Source: Kryptolebias marmoratus (Eukaryota; Chordata; Actinopteri; Cyprinodontiformes; Rivulidae). Taken from it: a stretch of 64,000 bases of DNA. Of the stretch, positions 34,624 through 46,364 are shown one piece after another. Location: positions 1,093,516 through 1,157,515 of the forward strand of contig NC_051443.1 of the NCBI RefSeq assembly GCF_001649575.2, written 5' to 3'. A program made the translations under genes and the position numbers. Below the pieces are notes generated by a model. The model made no database searches. It saw nothing but the letters and a program-made list of their open reading frames with translations, and had not been told where the DNA came from. Positions within the stretch are counted from its first letter, which is position 1. Every line of letters begins with the position of its first letter.

Positions 34624-36039
34624 AAAAACCAAACAATAATAATAATAAATGGGACAGGGACCATGCCTGGGCTGAATGTGTGCCCACTTAATTCAGGAGA
34701 TGAATCACCACAAACAAAAAAAATTGTGAGAGGAGAAAGAACATCTAGAATTTCTACAGAGAAAACCTTTTAAAGTTATGGACTAGTTTTAATAACTGAA
34801 GAACTGATGGAAACTGAATCAAGAATGGAATAGCTATTGGAAAGAGCAAAAGTCTTTCCTGAACTTGAAATATTAAGAAAAGTGATTCCATCTAGCAAAA
34901 ATGTTTGTCGCCTTCCCCTTCATTCTAACAAAGGTATCTTCTGAAGCTCTAGGTTCACATTAGTGAGAAACGCCAAAGGGGACATGTCTAGTATTTTTTA
35001 TTTCTCAACACATTTTTAAAAACATTGCTTCAAAGCAATATTAATTTTCATTTTGTTTTTGCTATGTTGTCACTTAGCAGCACTCACATGCTTTAATATT
35101 TACAAACAGTCCAAGTGTTGTATGTTTATGCTGATTTTAAACATTTCCTCCATAAAACATAATGTCAAATCAAAGGCAGCTGGTCGACAGACATGCACTG
35201 ACTTCCTCTCGCGCACACCGCAGCTCCGAGTCTCTTAATGCACAAAAAGTGTTCTTGATCATAGCTTGAAAGAAGGATGTCTACACTATTATTCAAAACA
35301 CGAACACAATTATACAGACACTTGTACCCTCCCACACACATACAAACACACACACACACATCTCACACCCATTGAGGCGGCCCTGATAGTTCTGCTCCCC
35401 TCACTGCTTCACCTGACCTTCCTTTTGTTACTGTCCCTTTTAAAAAAACATGTTTTAATGGAAATGATTTTCAAAAGAACATTGAACCCATAATGGAGAA
35501 TGTCCTTCAGCAGCTGAGGTCTCCTTCCTCTAAAGGCAGAAAACAAAAGAGGGGGCAGACAACATCTGTGACATTTCGGCTGTCTCTGCTCCAAAGCTCT
35601 CGTTGCCATCTAGTGGCCACGTTTTCAAAGCACACGGGAATCAAATCGAGCTCAAAGCAGCAGAGTCCGGCTGCGTGAACATCTTTGTGTATAAGAGGAC
35701 AAATTCTTTCTCTTTTTTCATTTCAAATAGTTCAGGGTCAAGCTTCATCAGGGCTGCTTTTTTATTTTATTTTATTTTTTTTTTTTTAAGTCAGTCTTTG
35801 TTGAAACAAATTAAACTATTTGCATTCAATAATTCCTATTTCAGATTGATTTTTTCACTTTCAGTGCCATCTCATCACTTACAAGACATGTCACACAAAG
35901 CACATCAAACACTGAGTTAGCGCTACTTGAATATTGTTTTTAGATTATTTGTGTTTTTTGAACATTGTATAAGAGAAAAAAAGATTGTGTCTTGTCTTCA
36001 ACGTACCCCAATAGTACCCTAATTTGCTTGGATGTAAAT

Positions 36040-36085
<46 letters not shown>

Positions 36086-36165
36086 ATTAAGGGGGGTCTG
36101 AAAGGGGCAAGGCTGTATTATTTCTATGTAAATAGAACTGGTAATAAAACTTCTCTTACAACAAA
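34624..36165 (+). other. lhx5: lhx5 probable 3' UTR with poly(A) signal
   Basis: AT-rich sequence after the stop. AATAAA occurs only about 20 nt after the stop (34644) and again at 36143-36148. The second is the more plausible signal and implies a 3' UTR of about 1.5 kb. A CA tract (about 35342-35361) and a GT tract (36046-36084) lie in it. The end point is inferred from the signal alone. Confidence 0.5.
36046..36084. repeat. GT microsatellite in the probable 3' UTR
   Basis: About 18 GT units, shortly before the AATAAA at 36143. Confidence 0.97.
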
Positions 36166-37675
36166 ATGTAAATCAGCTTTTTTATTCAGTCTTGTCTTAA
36201 AATCCTCTTTTTTCTTTCATTTTGAAGTGATAGAAATCAGCGAAGAATGCTTCTGTAGTACATATCCAAATGATTGCTCTTAGATCCAGTCTTACAAAGA
36301 TTTACTATACATTTTTTTCTCCCAAAAGGGAGGAGAGGGAGTGTGATTTTCATATGAGTTCAGGTTGCAAACAATGAAGTAACTCACTGTAGTTTTAAAG
36401 CTTAGTACTCAACACTTTTAAATTTGAATTGAGAAAGCTCATCAGTTCAGAAGCAAAATGTCTTCAGAATAACAACAAAATAAATTAAACTTCCCAGGTT
36501 AGCCATGTCCTGGATGACTGATAATCTGCACCAAAATATATGATTATGAACATTTTGTCATCATTTCAGTGGAAATACAGCATCCTTTACTATGATATAT
36601 GTAACATTTACTTTCCTTTGATCAAATCTGATCACATGCTTTAAAAATAACCATTCTGTATTATCCCTATAGTGGAGCCAATTAGTTCATTCCAGTTAAT
36701 GAATAAATGCTGGGTATCATGCTCAAATAGGGCAAATTTTAATAAAGGTTTAATGGCCTGTAATATCAAGTTTTTTTTATGAATTTGTAATTTAATTACT
36801 CATGATTTTATTAATTTACTGGACTTTTTCAAGAGCCAGGCTTTAAAAATACTGGATACAAATACTAACATATCTTTCTTTATATATATATATAAAAAAT
36901 CTATTTATAAGCATCACATTTTACACTACTTGTTTCTGCCTAGTGGTTCTGCTAATGTGAGCATTTGAAGCCGTTTGTTCAGTCATCATCTAGATTATTA
37001 AAAACAAACTAAAAAAGAAACTGTAAATAAACTTGGTTGCAGGTTGTCCTCTCAAACTATTTACATTAAGTTGTTGTCTTTAATGGAGAACCCTTGTATT
37101 TTGCATATTTCAAAAATGTGAAATAATTGTGATTTCTTTATGATGGATAGCTATTTATTTATTGAAACATGCAGCTACTTTGATAAAGAGGAGTATTAAT
37201 ATTCACTTGGGGTCAAGATTCCTTGTGACTGAAATCTAAATTTTTACACTCTTTCTTTTCATGTTATTGTCCCAAACTATTTTATCTGGTGGTTTGTTTG
37301 TTTTGTTTTATGGAATTGGGTTAGTCAGGTTTTTGAGAAGTTTTATTGCATTTATTAAACAAAAATAGCTTCCTGCAGCTTGCTGCTGCATTACAAGACC
37401 TGTGATAAAAAATGCAAATCTGGGATGTATTTTTCTGAGTATTTTTAGTGTTTGTTGCAGTCTTCTGTGTAAGTACATTTAGTCATATTTGTTTCTTAAA
37501 AATCTACGGGGTCTGCCGAAAGTCCTATAGTAATAACCATGGTTTTAATACAGTGTTTCTGTACTGTTCTCCTTTTGGTAAACCTAAACTGAATAGAGTT
37601 AAACTGTTAAAATGTTGTTTTGGTTGAAAAAGCCATATATGAATTGTTTTAATTTTTAGTATTAAAAATGTATTT
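36166..37675. other. noncoding, nothing recognised
   Basis: AT-rich intergenic DNA downstream of lhx5. Additional AATAAA words (for example near 37025) leave open a longer 3' UTR. Confidence 0.5.
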
Positions 37676-37679
37676 TTAT

Positions 37680-38190
37680 GGAAAAGAGAAAGTTCACCCT
37701 CTTTCAGTTTACAAATAATACTTTACCACGCTCTAAGATTATTCTAATCCCACCTCAACTGAACAAAAACACAACAAATTTCACCATGTAAAATCTAAAA
37801 GCTGTCTCTGAAAAAAAAAGTCCACCCTTGTTTCTTTCACAGGATTTATTAGGTTCAGTTTCAGTTAATTGCTGCTGATCAAATGTATTGATTAACTGAT
37901 CATCATCAGGGCGATCACCTCTATAAAAGCAGGAGTTTTGTTAGTTTGCAGCTTTGGAGCAGACAGGAGTCAGTTAACACAATGCCAAGGCGGAAAAACA
38001 TTAGCTAAAACAAAAAGAATCATTCAGAAGTGTAAAACATTTAGTACATATAAATATTTCTCAGGAGTGGACATCCAAGGTCAGACCATGCAATGCACAG
38101 GAAAATGAGCTCCATCTCAGACTCCTCAGGCTTCAGTTCACAGGTTAAAGGGTAAAAGTCATGACAGGTGACACAGAATGATGTAAGAAG
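37680..38190 (+). mobile_element. decayed Tc1 left half
   Basis: Begins AAGTTCACCCTCTTTCAG. A later block holds CTATAAAAGCAGGAGTTTTG, then ACACAATGCCAAGGCGG (transposase start MPRRKN) and AGGAGTGGACATCCAAGG, in the order of a known Tc1 subfamily. No right terminus is seen. Confidence 0.65.
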
Positions 38191-38722
38191 GGTACTCTTA
38201 CTTTTACTACTGTTTTAAACTCAAAAGGGGCACCAGATAGAATTTTCTGATCAATACACATTGAACTGTGAACCTATAGGGAATCAGTAACATTTGGATT
38301 ACTTGATTTATTCACCCCTATAATTTATCATATCTAAATCTGTTCATTAAAAGAATCTTTCATTAAACATATTACCAAGAGACCAAATTTTTCAGATCTT
38401 ATTACAAAATTAAAAGAATCAAAATAAAGTAAACAAAGAATACCAATAAATCAACTCAACTCAAAAATAAAATTAACACTGACAACTTTTGTTTTGCCCA
38501 AGGTCACCCAAGGTTGTGGTGATGGCTTTGAGGAATGGTCTGAAACTCTTCAGCTGGTAGAGTCAAGATATGGAGGGTAACGCAGCATCTAGGAGCACTT
38601 GTTTTTCTGGACTTATCTCTTAAATTTACAAATGGTTCTTGTTAATTTTACCTTTTCTAAGGTGTTCTACTGCTGGATTTTACAAAACAAATCTGGACGA
38701 AATGTACGCTTTTCAACTTAGG

Positions 38723-38813
38723 TTAACCCTGCTGAAGTCCTTGTAACTGAAGAGCGGAAGAGAAGACCTTGTAACTTTGGGTTCATTTGACCCGAAGGCC
38801 ACGGGAGGGTAAA
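38723..38813. mobile_element. possible small MITE
   Basis: TTAACCCTGCTGAAGTCCTT at the left and GAAGGCCACGGGAGGGTAA at the right are roughly inverse. A GGGTCATTTGACCC-like word lies inside. This resembles TTAA-flanked fish elements, but the right TTAA is not intact. Confidence 0.35.
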
Positions 38814-39387
38814 ACAAAATATGACGAGACAAAGACGAATGATGACAACAAAGACTGAGCAAAGAGCTAAGGTCCCTCTCATTTCATCAAATGCGACAGG
38901 GCATCAAATCACTGTCAGCCATGGATTCTGACAAGATCAAGAACCTGAGTGTCTGCACAGACGGAACTGATCTTTTCTTGTTTAAAATGGTTCTCTTTAC
39001 AGGATCACTGGACTCTCTCCTGTAATGACAAGAATTAATGACATTTGTTAAACCACTTGACTAATTTCGTATTAGATATATGAAGACATAAATCATTAGC
39101 GTTCATGTTTCAACACATTTCAAAACATCTCAAAATTAATAAAGGAACAGATTTCATCTCTGCATAAATCATGTTTCCTTGAGCCTTAGATGAAGTGTAA
39201 GAACACTATCTCTACTGATAAGATATTCCAAGTGTGTGAAGCCTTGGAAAATAACTTATCCAAACAATACCAGGGATTCTGGTATGTAAAAGTGTTTTTT
39301 ACGCAGATTATTTTCTGGAAATATGAATGTAGGTCATAGGTCATAAAAGAAGTTGTGCCATCATGGAATATATCCCCCACTTGAAAT

Positions 39388-39883
39388 TTAGGGCCTTTGA
39401 ATTACAACAAACAGGATCCAAGAGTCACAAAGAGGAGCTTTGGTGGTATCAGCAATGACACCCAAGTAACCATTAGGAATTTCAGAACAAAGTTGTTGGT
39501 GTCCTATGACACCTCTTGGCATTCTGAACCAAAAGTGAATTGCGATCCAAAAAAGGTGATTGTTTTTTTTTTTGAGGACTTTTAACAATGATGCAGTCAC
39601 CTGCCATTCTTAGAGACACAGAGTGGAAGACAAAAGATCCAGTGTGCAAAGCAAACAGGTAGTAAGTGACACCTTGGTTTTCCAGGAAGGTGTCACAATG
39701 AAAGATATCCAAGTGGTAGATGCCACCAGCTTGCACCATTGGTTGGATGCTTTGAAGTATCACCAGTGGATAGTCATTGCTCGATACCAGGATGAAGGTA
39801 GTCTTGATGTCATCAAAAGGGATACCAATGGATGGATCAGCAAAAAGCACGTAATAACTCTTACTTATGTGTTTCGTGTGTAG
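39388..39883 (-). other. unrecognised open segment, probably transposon-derived
   Basis: Overlapping minus frames (122 codons at 39482-39850) with ADPSIGIPFDDIKTTFILVS at the start. I do not recognise the family. It lies on the same strand as, and downstream of, the retrovirus-like pol remnant at 40500-42120, so it may belong to that insertion. Confidence 0.3.
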
Positions 39884-40499
39884 AATTTATGAGAAAAATG
39901 TCCAAAATGGATCTTATGAAAATTTAGCAATCAATTAACCAACAACAGTCAAAATGGATACTTGAACGTCAGTCTAGACTCAACAATCCTGTCATAGACT
40001 GAAGCACAACAGAGTTAAGGATCATGCAGATTGGTGATGTCAGTGTTAGCATACATGTTAGTTCATTTCAGCCCCCATTAGTAACAGATGTTTTAGATGT
40101 TACATCCCCACCAGTAGCTGGTGGTTAACTTAGTTTGTTATCTTGGTTAGTTTCCAAAACTATCTTGTGTTAACTTTAAAGTTTTCCTAATTAAAGCTCT
40201 AGTGGTTGGTTAAGTTTAATTTGTCCATATCTAATAGGATAATTTTAATAAACTTAAGTTTTACTATAATGTTTGTAGGTCTGTTTATTTGTGTGACTAG
40301 TTTGTGTGATCATTGTTATCTGTGAGTTTGGTAAAAGCTTTGTGATGTTTGATTTGGTTTCTGTAAACCCATTTGAAAATGGATTTATTTTGTCCTAAGG
40401 TGAAATTGATTTTGTACATTTCAATGATTGTGTAATGTCCTGTCTGTTATGGCATGAGTTTGCAAGCAAGTTTTCTAGTCTTGGTTTTTGTCTGCCCAG

Positions 40500-42120
40500 T
40501 CCTCAGAGTAAAAATGTTGTAGCAGATTTTGTCCTCCACTTGAAGTTCAACATGTGAGGCTTTCTGATCATGGTAAGCATTGCATCTTTAAGCTGTTTTT
40601 GACAGCTTTTTCTGGGCAAAGGTGACGGTGGCTTGCAGATGTTGGTTTATGTCTGTCATACACTGGTGTGATGTGTACACGGTTGATACGCTGGCTTCAC
40701 TTGTACGGTAAAGAAGGTGCAATGGAAGAGTCGTGTGTTGGTCATCATCTCAAATAGAGTGATAGTAGTGAATTTGTGTGGGGTTGCATGAATTGCCATC
40801 AGAAAGAGGGGTAGTTTGTTGTCTCAGTCCTGATGGTTGGTTGAAAAGTAATTCTTTAAGATACTCACAACTGTTCAGTTCACAAGTTCAACTTGGCGGC
40901 CAATGTGGAAATTGGCCTTCACACTGTTGCATCACTTTGGAAGTCAAATTTTTTTGTTGTTGTTTTTGTTTTTGGTGGAGTTAACGTGAACTGGGAAAGT
41001 GGGAAAATATGTGGTTCAACAGTAGATAGGCAGTTGTTTCTGCCATATTGTTTGGAGTTGGTAGACATTCAACCAATTTTGTGGTTTTGTCCCACCCCTT
41101 CAATCTGAAAGTCATACCAAGGAAAGGCAGTTCTTCTACAGATGGGGTCTGCATGCTGGCAGCAAACCTTTTCACATCATGAAAAGTTCTTTATGTTTGA
41201 CAGGTTTCTCGTTTGTGGTTAGGAAACCATTTTGTAAGTATGAAGTGAGATGGCAAGAAAAACTGAGATGGGCATAATTTGAAGCTGTACTGATCACCAA
41301 AGTACATCTGTCATGCTCTGCAGTGAGTTGCAGGGTAATGAGAATGCCTACAGTTTCTGCATGTTGCGATGTTTGTGTGCCCACCTGGAAACTTAGTCCT
41401 GTGGGTTTGTGTGAAGCCAAAAAATGTCAACACCTGCACTGAGCACAGTGTTATAATAAAATGAACAACTCTCAACATAAGCAGTAATTTTATCTTTACA
41501 GACATTCTGATGAAAGTAGTGGTGATATGGGTCCTCTGGGACCAGAGGTGGGCTCATCAGCATGGTTAGAGAAACATTTGTGGACCACTGACAAACGGCT
41601 AGATCTGTGCCAAGAGTGTTCTTTTTGTTCTGGGCACAGTAAACTTCAATTTTGAAACTTTGAAATGTCATTAACCATGATGCCACACAGGTGTTGGTTA
41701 CTATTGATGCATTGGCTGTTCAGGAGGAACCGGGTGGTGTTGATACCAAGGTAGTTTGAACCTACAAGGAGGCAAACAAACTGAATTGTTGTCTTGCACC
41801 ACTGACTCTTAGAGAGTAAAATTTTCCCACCGTCTACTGTAAGTTTATCAAGGACATAATCAGTCTCAACCAGGTGGCTTTCCAGTGTGGGGTGACACAG
41901 GAGAATATCATTGACTTAGATGAGTGTCCTTCATGCACCATCTTCAGGGCACGTGTTGTCTAAGAAAATGTTAAAGTCAGCGGATAAGTTAGTGTAACCA
42001 AAACGACACCCTGTGACAGTGTACTGACAGTTAGCAAAGGTGAAAGCCAATTTATGTTGGTCTGCTACATGCACTGAGACCGCCCATAAACCAGATGCAA
42101 CGTCAAGGTGGAAAAGTATT
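40500..42120 (-). pseudogene. retrovirus-like pol remnant (RT, RNase H, integrase pieces)
   Basis: On the minus strand from the right: an RT segment near 42090-41900 (DQHKLAFTFANCQY, FGYTNLSADFNIF), an RNase H segment at 41172-41686 (SQHAETVGILITLQLTAEHD, ASNYAHLSFSCHL), and an integrase-like piece at 40981-41175 ([17 protein letters not shown]). The order is as in a retroviral or ERV-like pol. It is broken by many stops and frameshifts and no LTR pair was found, so it is a dead copy. Assignment to ERV versus another LTR group is tentative. Confidence 0.6.
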
Positions 42121-42124
42121 CTAC

Positions 42125-42540
42125 TTCTTTTACCTTGGGAGTTCCTGCTCTAGTCTGGTGCCAGATCCCTCAACAACATCTGTAGTTGTGTTGTACCAAA
42201 GAGACTGAAGGAAAAAGAGGTGGCTGATAGCCTAGAGAGGCTTCAAAGGGTGATAAGCCCTAGCAGCAGGATTAATGTGTTATGTGAACACTCAAAAGAC
42301 TCCTAGTGAATGGGTTGTTGTGGACCACACAGTGCAGAGCAGTCTCAAGTTCCTGATTGATGGTTTCTATTTGACTGTTAGTCTGAAGGTGAAACCAGAT
42401 GAGAGACCCACTGAATCTCCATGGCTGCTGCAAAAGGCTTTCCAGTCTTGTGAGGTGAATTGTGGTCCTCTGTCAGATCATGTTCGGATGGGATTCCATG
42501 AAGGCGGAAGAAATGCTGTACCAACAACTGGGCTACTTTT
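42125..42540 (-). pseudogene. Gypsy integrase fragment
   Basis: On the minus strand SDRGPQFT (integrase core; the second catalytic Asp lies in this motif) near 42475, then LSSGF. It is cut on its right by the Rex3 LINE at 42541. The RT of a Gypsy element on the same strand lies beyond that LINE at 44190-44340. Confidence 0.6.
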
Positions 42541-42541
42541 A

Positions 42542-44176
42542 TCTATCCATCCATCCATCCATTCTCTTCCTCTTATCCGGGGTCGGGTCGCGGGGATAGC
42601 AGCCTAAGCAGGGAGACCCAGATTTCCCTCTCCCCAGCCACTTGGACCAAGTCCTCCACTGGGGGAATCCCAAGGCGTTCCCAGGCCAGCCGAGAAACAT
42701 AGTCCCTCCAGCATGTCCTGGGTCTTCCCCTGGGTCTCCTCCCGGTGGGACGTGCCTGAAACACCTCACCAGGGAGGCATCCTCACCAGATGCCCGAGCC
42801 ACCTCAACTGGCTCCTCTCGACGTGGAGGAGCAGCAGCTCTACTCTGTGTCCCTCCCTGATGACCGAGCTTCTCACCCTATCTCTAAGGGAGAGCCCAGA
42901 CACCCTGCAGAGAAAACTCATTTTGGCCGATTGTATCCCTGATCTCATTCTTTCGGTCAGTACCCAAAGCTTGTGACCATAGATGAGGGTAGGATCGTAG
43001 ATCAACCAGGAAATCGAGAGCTTCGCTTTTTGACTCAGCTCTCTCTTCACCACGACAGATCGGTACAGCGCCCGCTTCACTGCAGACGCTGCACCAATCC
43101 GCCTGTCGATCTACCGCTCCATTTTTCCCTCATTCGTAAACAAGACCCCGAGATACTTAAACTCCTCCACTTGGGGCAGGACATCTTCCTCGACCCGGAG
43201 AAGGTGCTCTACCCTTTTCCAGCTCAAAACCATGGCCTCGGATTTGGAGGCACTGATTCTCATCTCGGCTGCGAACTGAGATCAAAACTTGATGAAGCCA
43301 ATAGGACCACATCATATGCAAAAAGCGTAGATGTGATCCTAAGGCCACCAAAACGGATCCCCTCAACACCTTGGCTGCACCTAGAAATTCTGTCCATAAA
43401 AATTATGAACAGAATCGGTATCAAAGGGCAACCTTGGCGGAGTCCAACTCTCTTCGGAAACAAGCCTGACTTACTGCCGGCAATGCGGACCAAGCTCTGG
43501 CAATGGTCATACAGGGACCTAACAGACTGACATAAACCAGGATTGCCATGAAGAGTGTAGCCAGAGAGAAGACACAGAGACGTAGTAAAAGGTAAGTGGT
43601 TTATTTACACTATTTACAGGTGAAACAGGTAATGTGACCAGAAGGATCTGCAACAGAAGGAGGGGAGCCAGGTGAGTCTCGAGTACAGATTGAATTATTG
43701 TCAAACGAACGAATATTGTTAACAGTTCTTTTGTTCGTACAGGTGAGGGAGATGGAAGAGGCTTGAAGGAGATGGCGTCCCACTGTGAGCTTTCCAGGAG
43801 GAAGTTCCAATGTTCCACGGCCGGCGATTCCACAGGTAAGAGATCGTGTCGTCCAGACAGGTAAGTATTTACAAGGCACCACACCACAGTCTCATTAAGC
43901 GCGATGCTCCAGCGAAGACCTGGATACAGCCGAAGGCTTAAATGCTGGTTCAGCTCGTCAGGCAGATGAGATGCAGCTGTGGTGGAAGAGTGCACATATT
44001 CGCCAGCAGGTGGAGACAGAATAACTCCAGATCCTCACACAGCCTGCATCAAAGGGTCTGGTACCATATACTCCCGGAGTACCCCCCACAGGACTCTACA
44101 AGGGACAAGGTCGAACGCCTTCTCCAAGTCCACAAAACACATGCAGACTGTTTGGGCGAACTCCCACGCACCCTAA
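42542..44176 (-). mobile_element. Rex3-type LINE (RTE clade), 5'-truncated, split by a solo LTR
   Basis: A GATG-type tail (ATCC on plus, 42542-42561) then, on the minus strand, CVDLEKAF-type RT (44045-44176), VGLRQGCPLIPILFIIFMDR (about 43400-43480), AYDVVLLASS and the terminal GRPRTCWRDYVSRLAWERLG. The RT active site reads AYDV where F/YADD is expected, so a catalytic Asp is altered. Same family as 1-120. Confidence 0.85.
43528..44039 (-). mobile_element. solo LTR inside the Rex3 LINE
   Basis: 512 bp starting TG and ending CA, flanked by CAGAC (43523-43527) and CAGCC (44040-44044), a 5-bp duplication with one mismatch. Removing it rejoins the Rex3 RT frame. An AATAAA on the minus strand near 43600 and the overall layout fit an LTR in minus orientation. 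Confidence 0.75.
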
Positions 44177-44184
44177 ATCTCTGA

Positions 44185-44345
44185 GAAGATCAAAATATTG
44201 TCAAGATAAACAAACACAAATACATTTAAAAAGTCACAGAGGATTTAACTAGAGCCTGAAATATAGCGGGGAATTTAGTGAGCCCAAAGGGCATAACTAA
44301 ATTTTTGAAAGTATCCTAGGGGTCTTGATGGTGGTTTTTCATTAA
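44185..44345 (-). pseudogene. Gypsy reverse transcriptase fragment
   Basis: On the minus strand LVMPFGLTKFPAIFQALVKS is the RT segment before the active site. The following YLDD region is decayed. The LINE at 42542-44176 lies between this and the integrase fragment. Confidence 0.6.
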
Positions 44346-45280
44346 TTCCTTTCCCAAACTATTTATAATAAAAAGAAATTTCAATGTGCACATTATTGTA
44401 ACCAGTATAACATCCATAAAAAAAGAAAAACCTTGCAACTTGTTATAGCCTGTTACCAGTGATAGCACGCAGCAGCATCACGCCAAAGGTCCCTAATGTC
44501 CAGGGGCTGCTGGCGCTGGAGCCGGTGGAGGTGTTGGTACCGGTGTAAATGCCGTTGATGGTTCTGGGATATTTGGACAGGAGCTGGGATGGTCACTGGC
44601 AGAAGGAGATTCTAAACAAAATAAACAGAAATGAACGCACAACACAAAATAGCAAAAAATCAGTAAAACCAAACATAATAGTTTAATAAATTTTATACAG
44701 ACACTGCTGTCAAACTAACCTAAGGTCTTACATTTACCTCATTGAGGTTATTTTTTTGGAATTAACTAGAGCAATGTAGTCACAGTACAGAGTTAGCCTG
44801 TATGGCTAACTAGCTAGCCATTGTCTGCTTAGAGGACACTTGAGTCTCAAATCTATCTATGTTAGTACAAAGTTAGCTTCACAACAGTACAGGGGCTCAG
44901 AGGGGTCAACAAAATGCAAAAGCCACAACAAAAGACACAACACTACGAAAGTCCCTAAACATAAACGAGAGACCTCTTTCTTTTTTCTTGTTATTGTTAC
45001 AACAAACCCCCCACACCCCACCCCCGCCTTGCTGCTGCATCTTGTCCCGCTGGGAGTCTCACTCGCTCATCTACTGTCTCCTCTCCTCTCGTTATTTTAT
45101 GTGTACCTTAGTCTGTTAACGTAATGGGGATGGGAGTGTGTGTACATTTATTTTCATGAAGCCTAACTCAACATTAGCAGTTAGTTTAAATAAACATTTG
45201 CCGTTGCCAAAAGCCTGAGAGCAAATCTCCGCTAGGGGGAAATGGTTAGAATCACAGGATTCCCTGGGTTTGTTGTGTTG
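44346..45280. other. noncoding, unclassified
   Basis: Contains a GC-rich GCTGCTGGCGCTGGAGCCGG stretch near 44510 and AT-rich DNA. No gene recognised. Confidence 0.4.
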
Positions 45281-45289
45281 TTTTTGTGC

Positions 45290-45895
45290 TGTCACTAATG
45301 GTCTTCCATACCGAGATTGAGAGGAGTGGGTGTGTCTGGGCAGTGCAGTGGCTTACCCAGCTGTGGTCATTCAGGATAAGAAGCTAGAGCAGATATTTAA
45401 GGTTGAGCACCTCTACTAATCTTCGTGGGACCGTTGAGTGTCATGGAGGACAGTCCTGCTCCTCAGACTCCAGCATTACCTTTGTGAAAAGGTAATGATT
45501 TATTTACCTGTGTCTCCTGCTCCTTCCTGGTTCAGCTTCTTGTGGATCTCAGTCTCTGGATAACTCCGACCTTCACCTTCTCTTACAACTTCTTGGGTCT
45601 CATTCCTCTCCACTGGAGATGTCAGCTTAGTGACAACATTACCTGCTCGCTCTCCTCCACCGGCTCCGTCTGCCACCTTTGGTATCACTCATCACCACTC
45701 CTCTCTGCCTTTAAGCCACTTTGGAAATACTCACTGTCTATCTGGTTACTCCTGGAAGCACAATCCTCTATACCATCACCACTCTTTATCTCTCTGAATC
45801 ACCGCAGAACACACCGATCGTCATCATCTCCTGGAATCCTGATCAGTCCTACCTTTGCACCGAAAAAAGCCAAGATTTAAAGAAAGGCTTCCCAT
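45290..45895 (+). repeat. probable LTR or leader remnant
   Basis: A C/T-rich, GC-moderate segment with GATATTTAAGG (45395) resembling the LTR-leader region of fish Gypsy elements. It lies 0.5 kb upstream of a same-strand Gypsy pol fragment. Boundaries not found. Confidence 0.35.
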
Positions 45896-45974
45896 TTAAT
45901 CCTATATTCAATGTTGATATCAAATTATGGATATACTTATATGAATATATATAATACAATTTGGTAAAGCTTTG

Positions 45975-46334
45975 GGTGGCACAGCGGCGTAGTGGTTAGC
46001 ACTGTTGCCTCCCAGCAAGAAGGTTTCAGGATTGCTTCCCAGTCTGGGGCCTTTCTGGGTGGAGTTTGCATGTTCTCCCTGCATGTTCTCCACGTGAGTT
46101 TACTGTGGGTACTCCAGTTTCCTCCCACAGACCAAAAATATGCATGTTAGGTTAATTGATGACTCTAAAATTGTCCCTAGGTGAGAGTGTAAATGGTTGT
46201 TTGTGTATATGTGGTGATGGACTTGTGACCTGTCCAGGGTGTCCCCCGCCTCTTGCACAGTGACTGCTGAGGATAGGCACCAGCTCCCCCCGACCCAAAA
46301 TGGAGAAGCGGGTAAAGAAAATGGATGGATGGAT
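45975..46334 (+). mobile_element. SINE with ATGG tail
   Basis: The body runs GGTGGCACAGCGGCGTAGTG, GGAGTTTGCATGTTCTCC, CCTCCCACAGACC, GACCTGTCCAGGGTGT and an ATGG tail, a very common percomorph SINE. It is flanked by a 12-bp duplication GGTAAAGC(T/C)TTG at 45963-45974 and 46335-46346. A second copy is at 53079. Confidence 0.75.
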
Positions 46335-46364
46335 GGTAAAGCCTTGTTCTCTGTTCCCTTTCAA

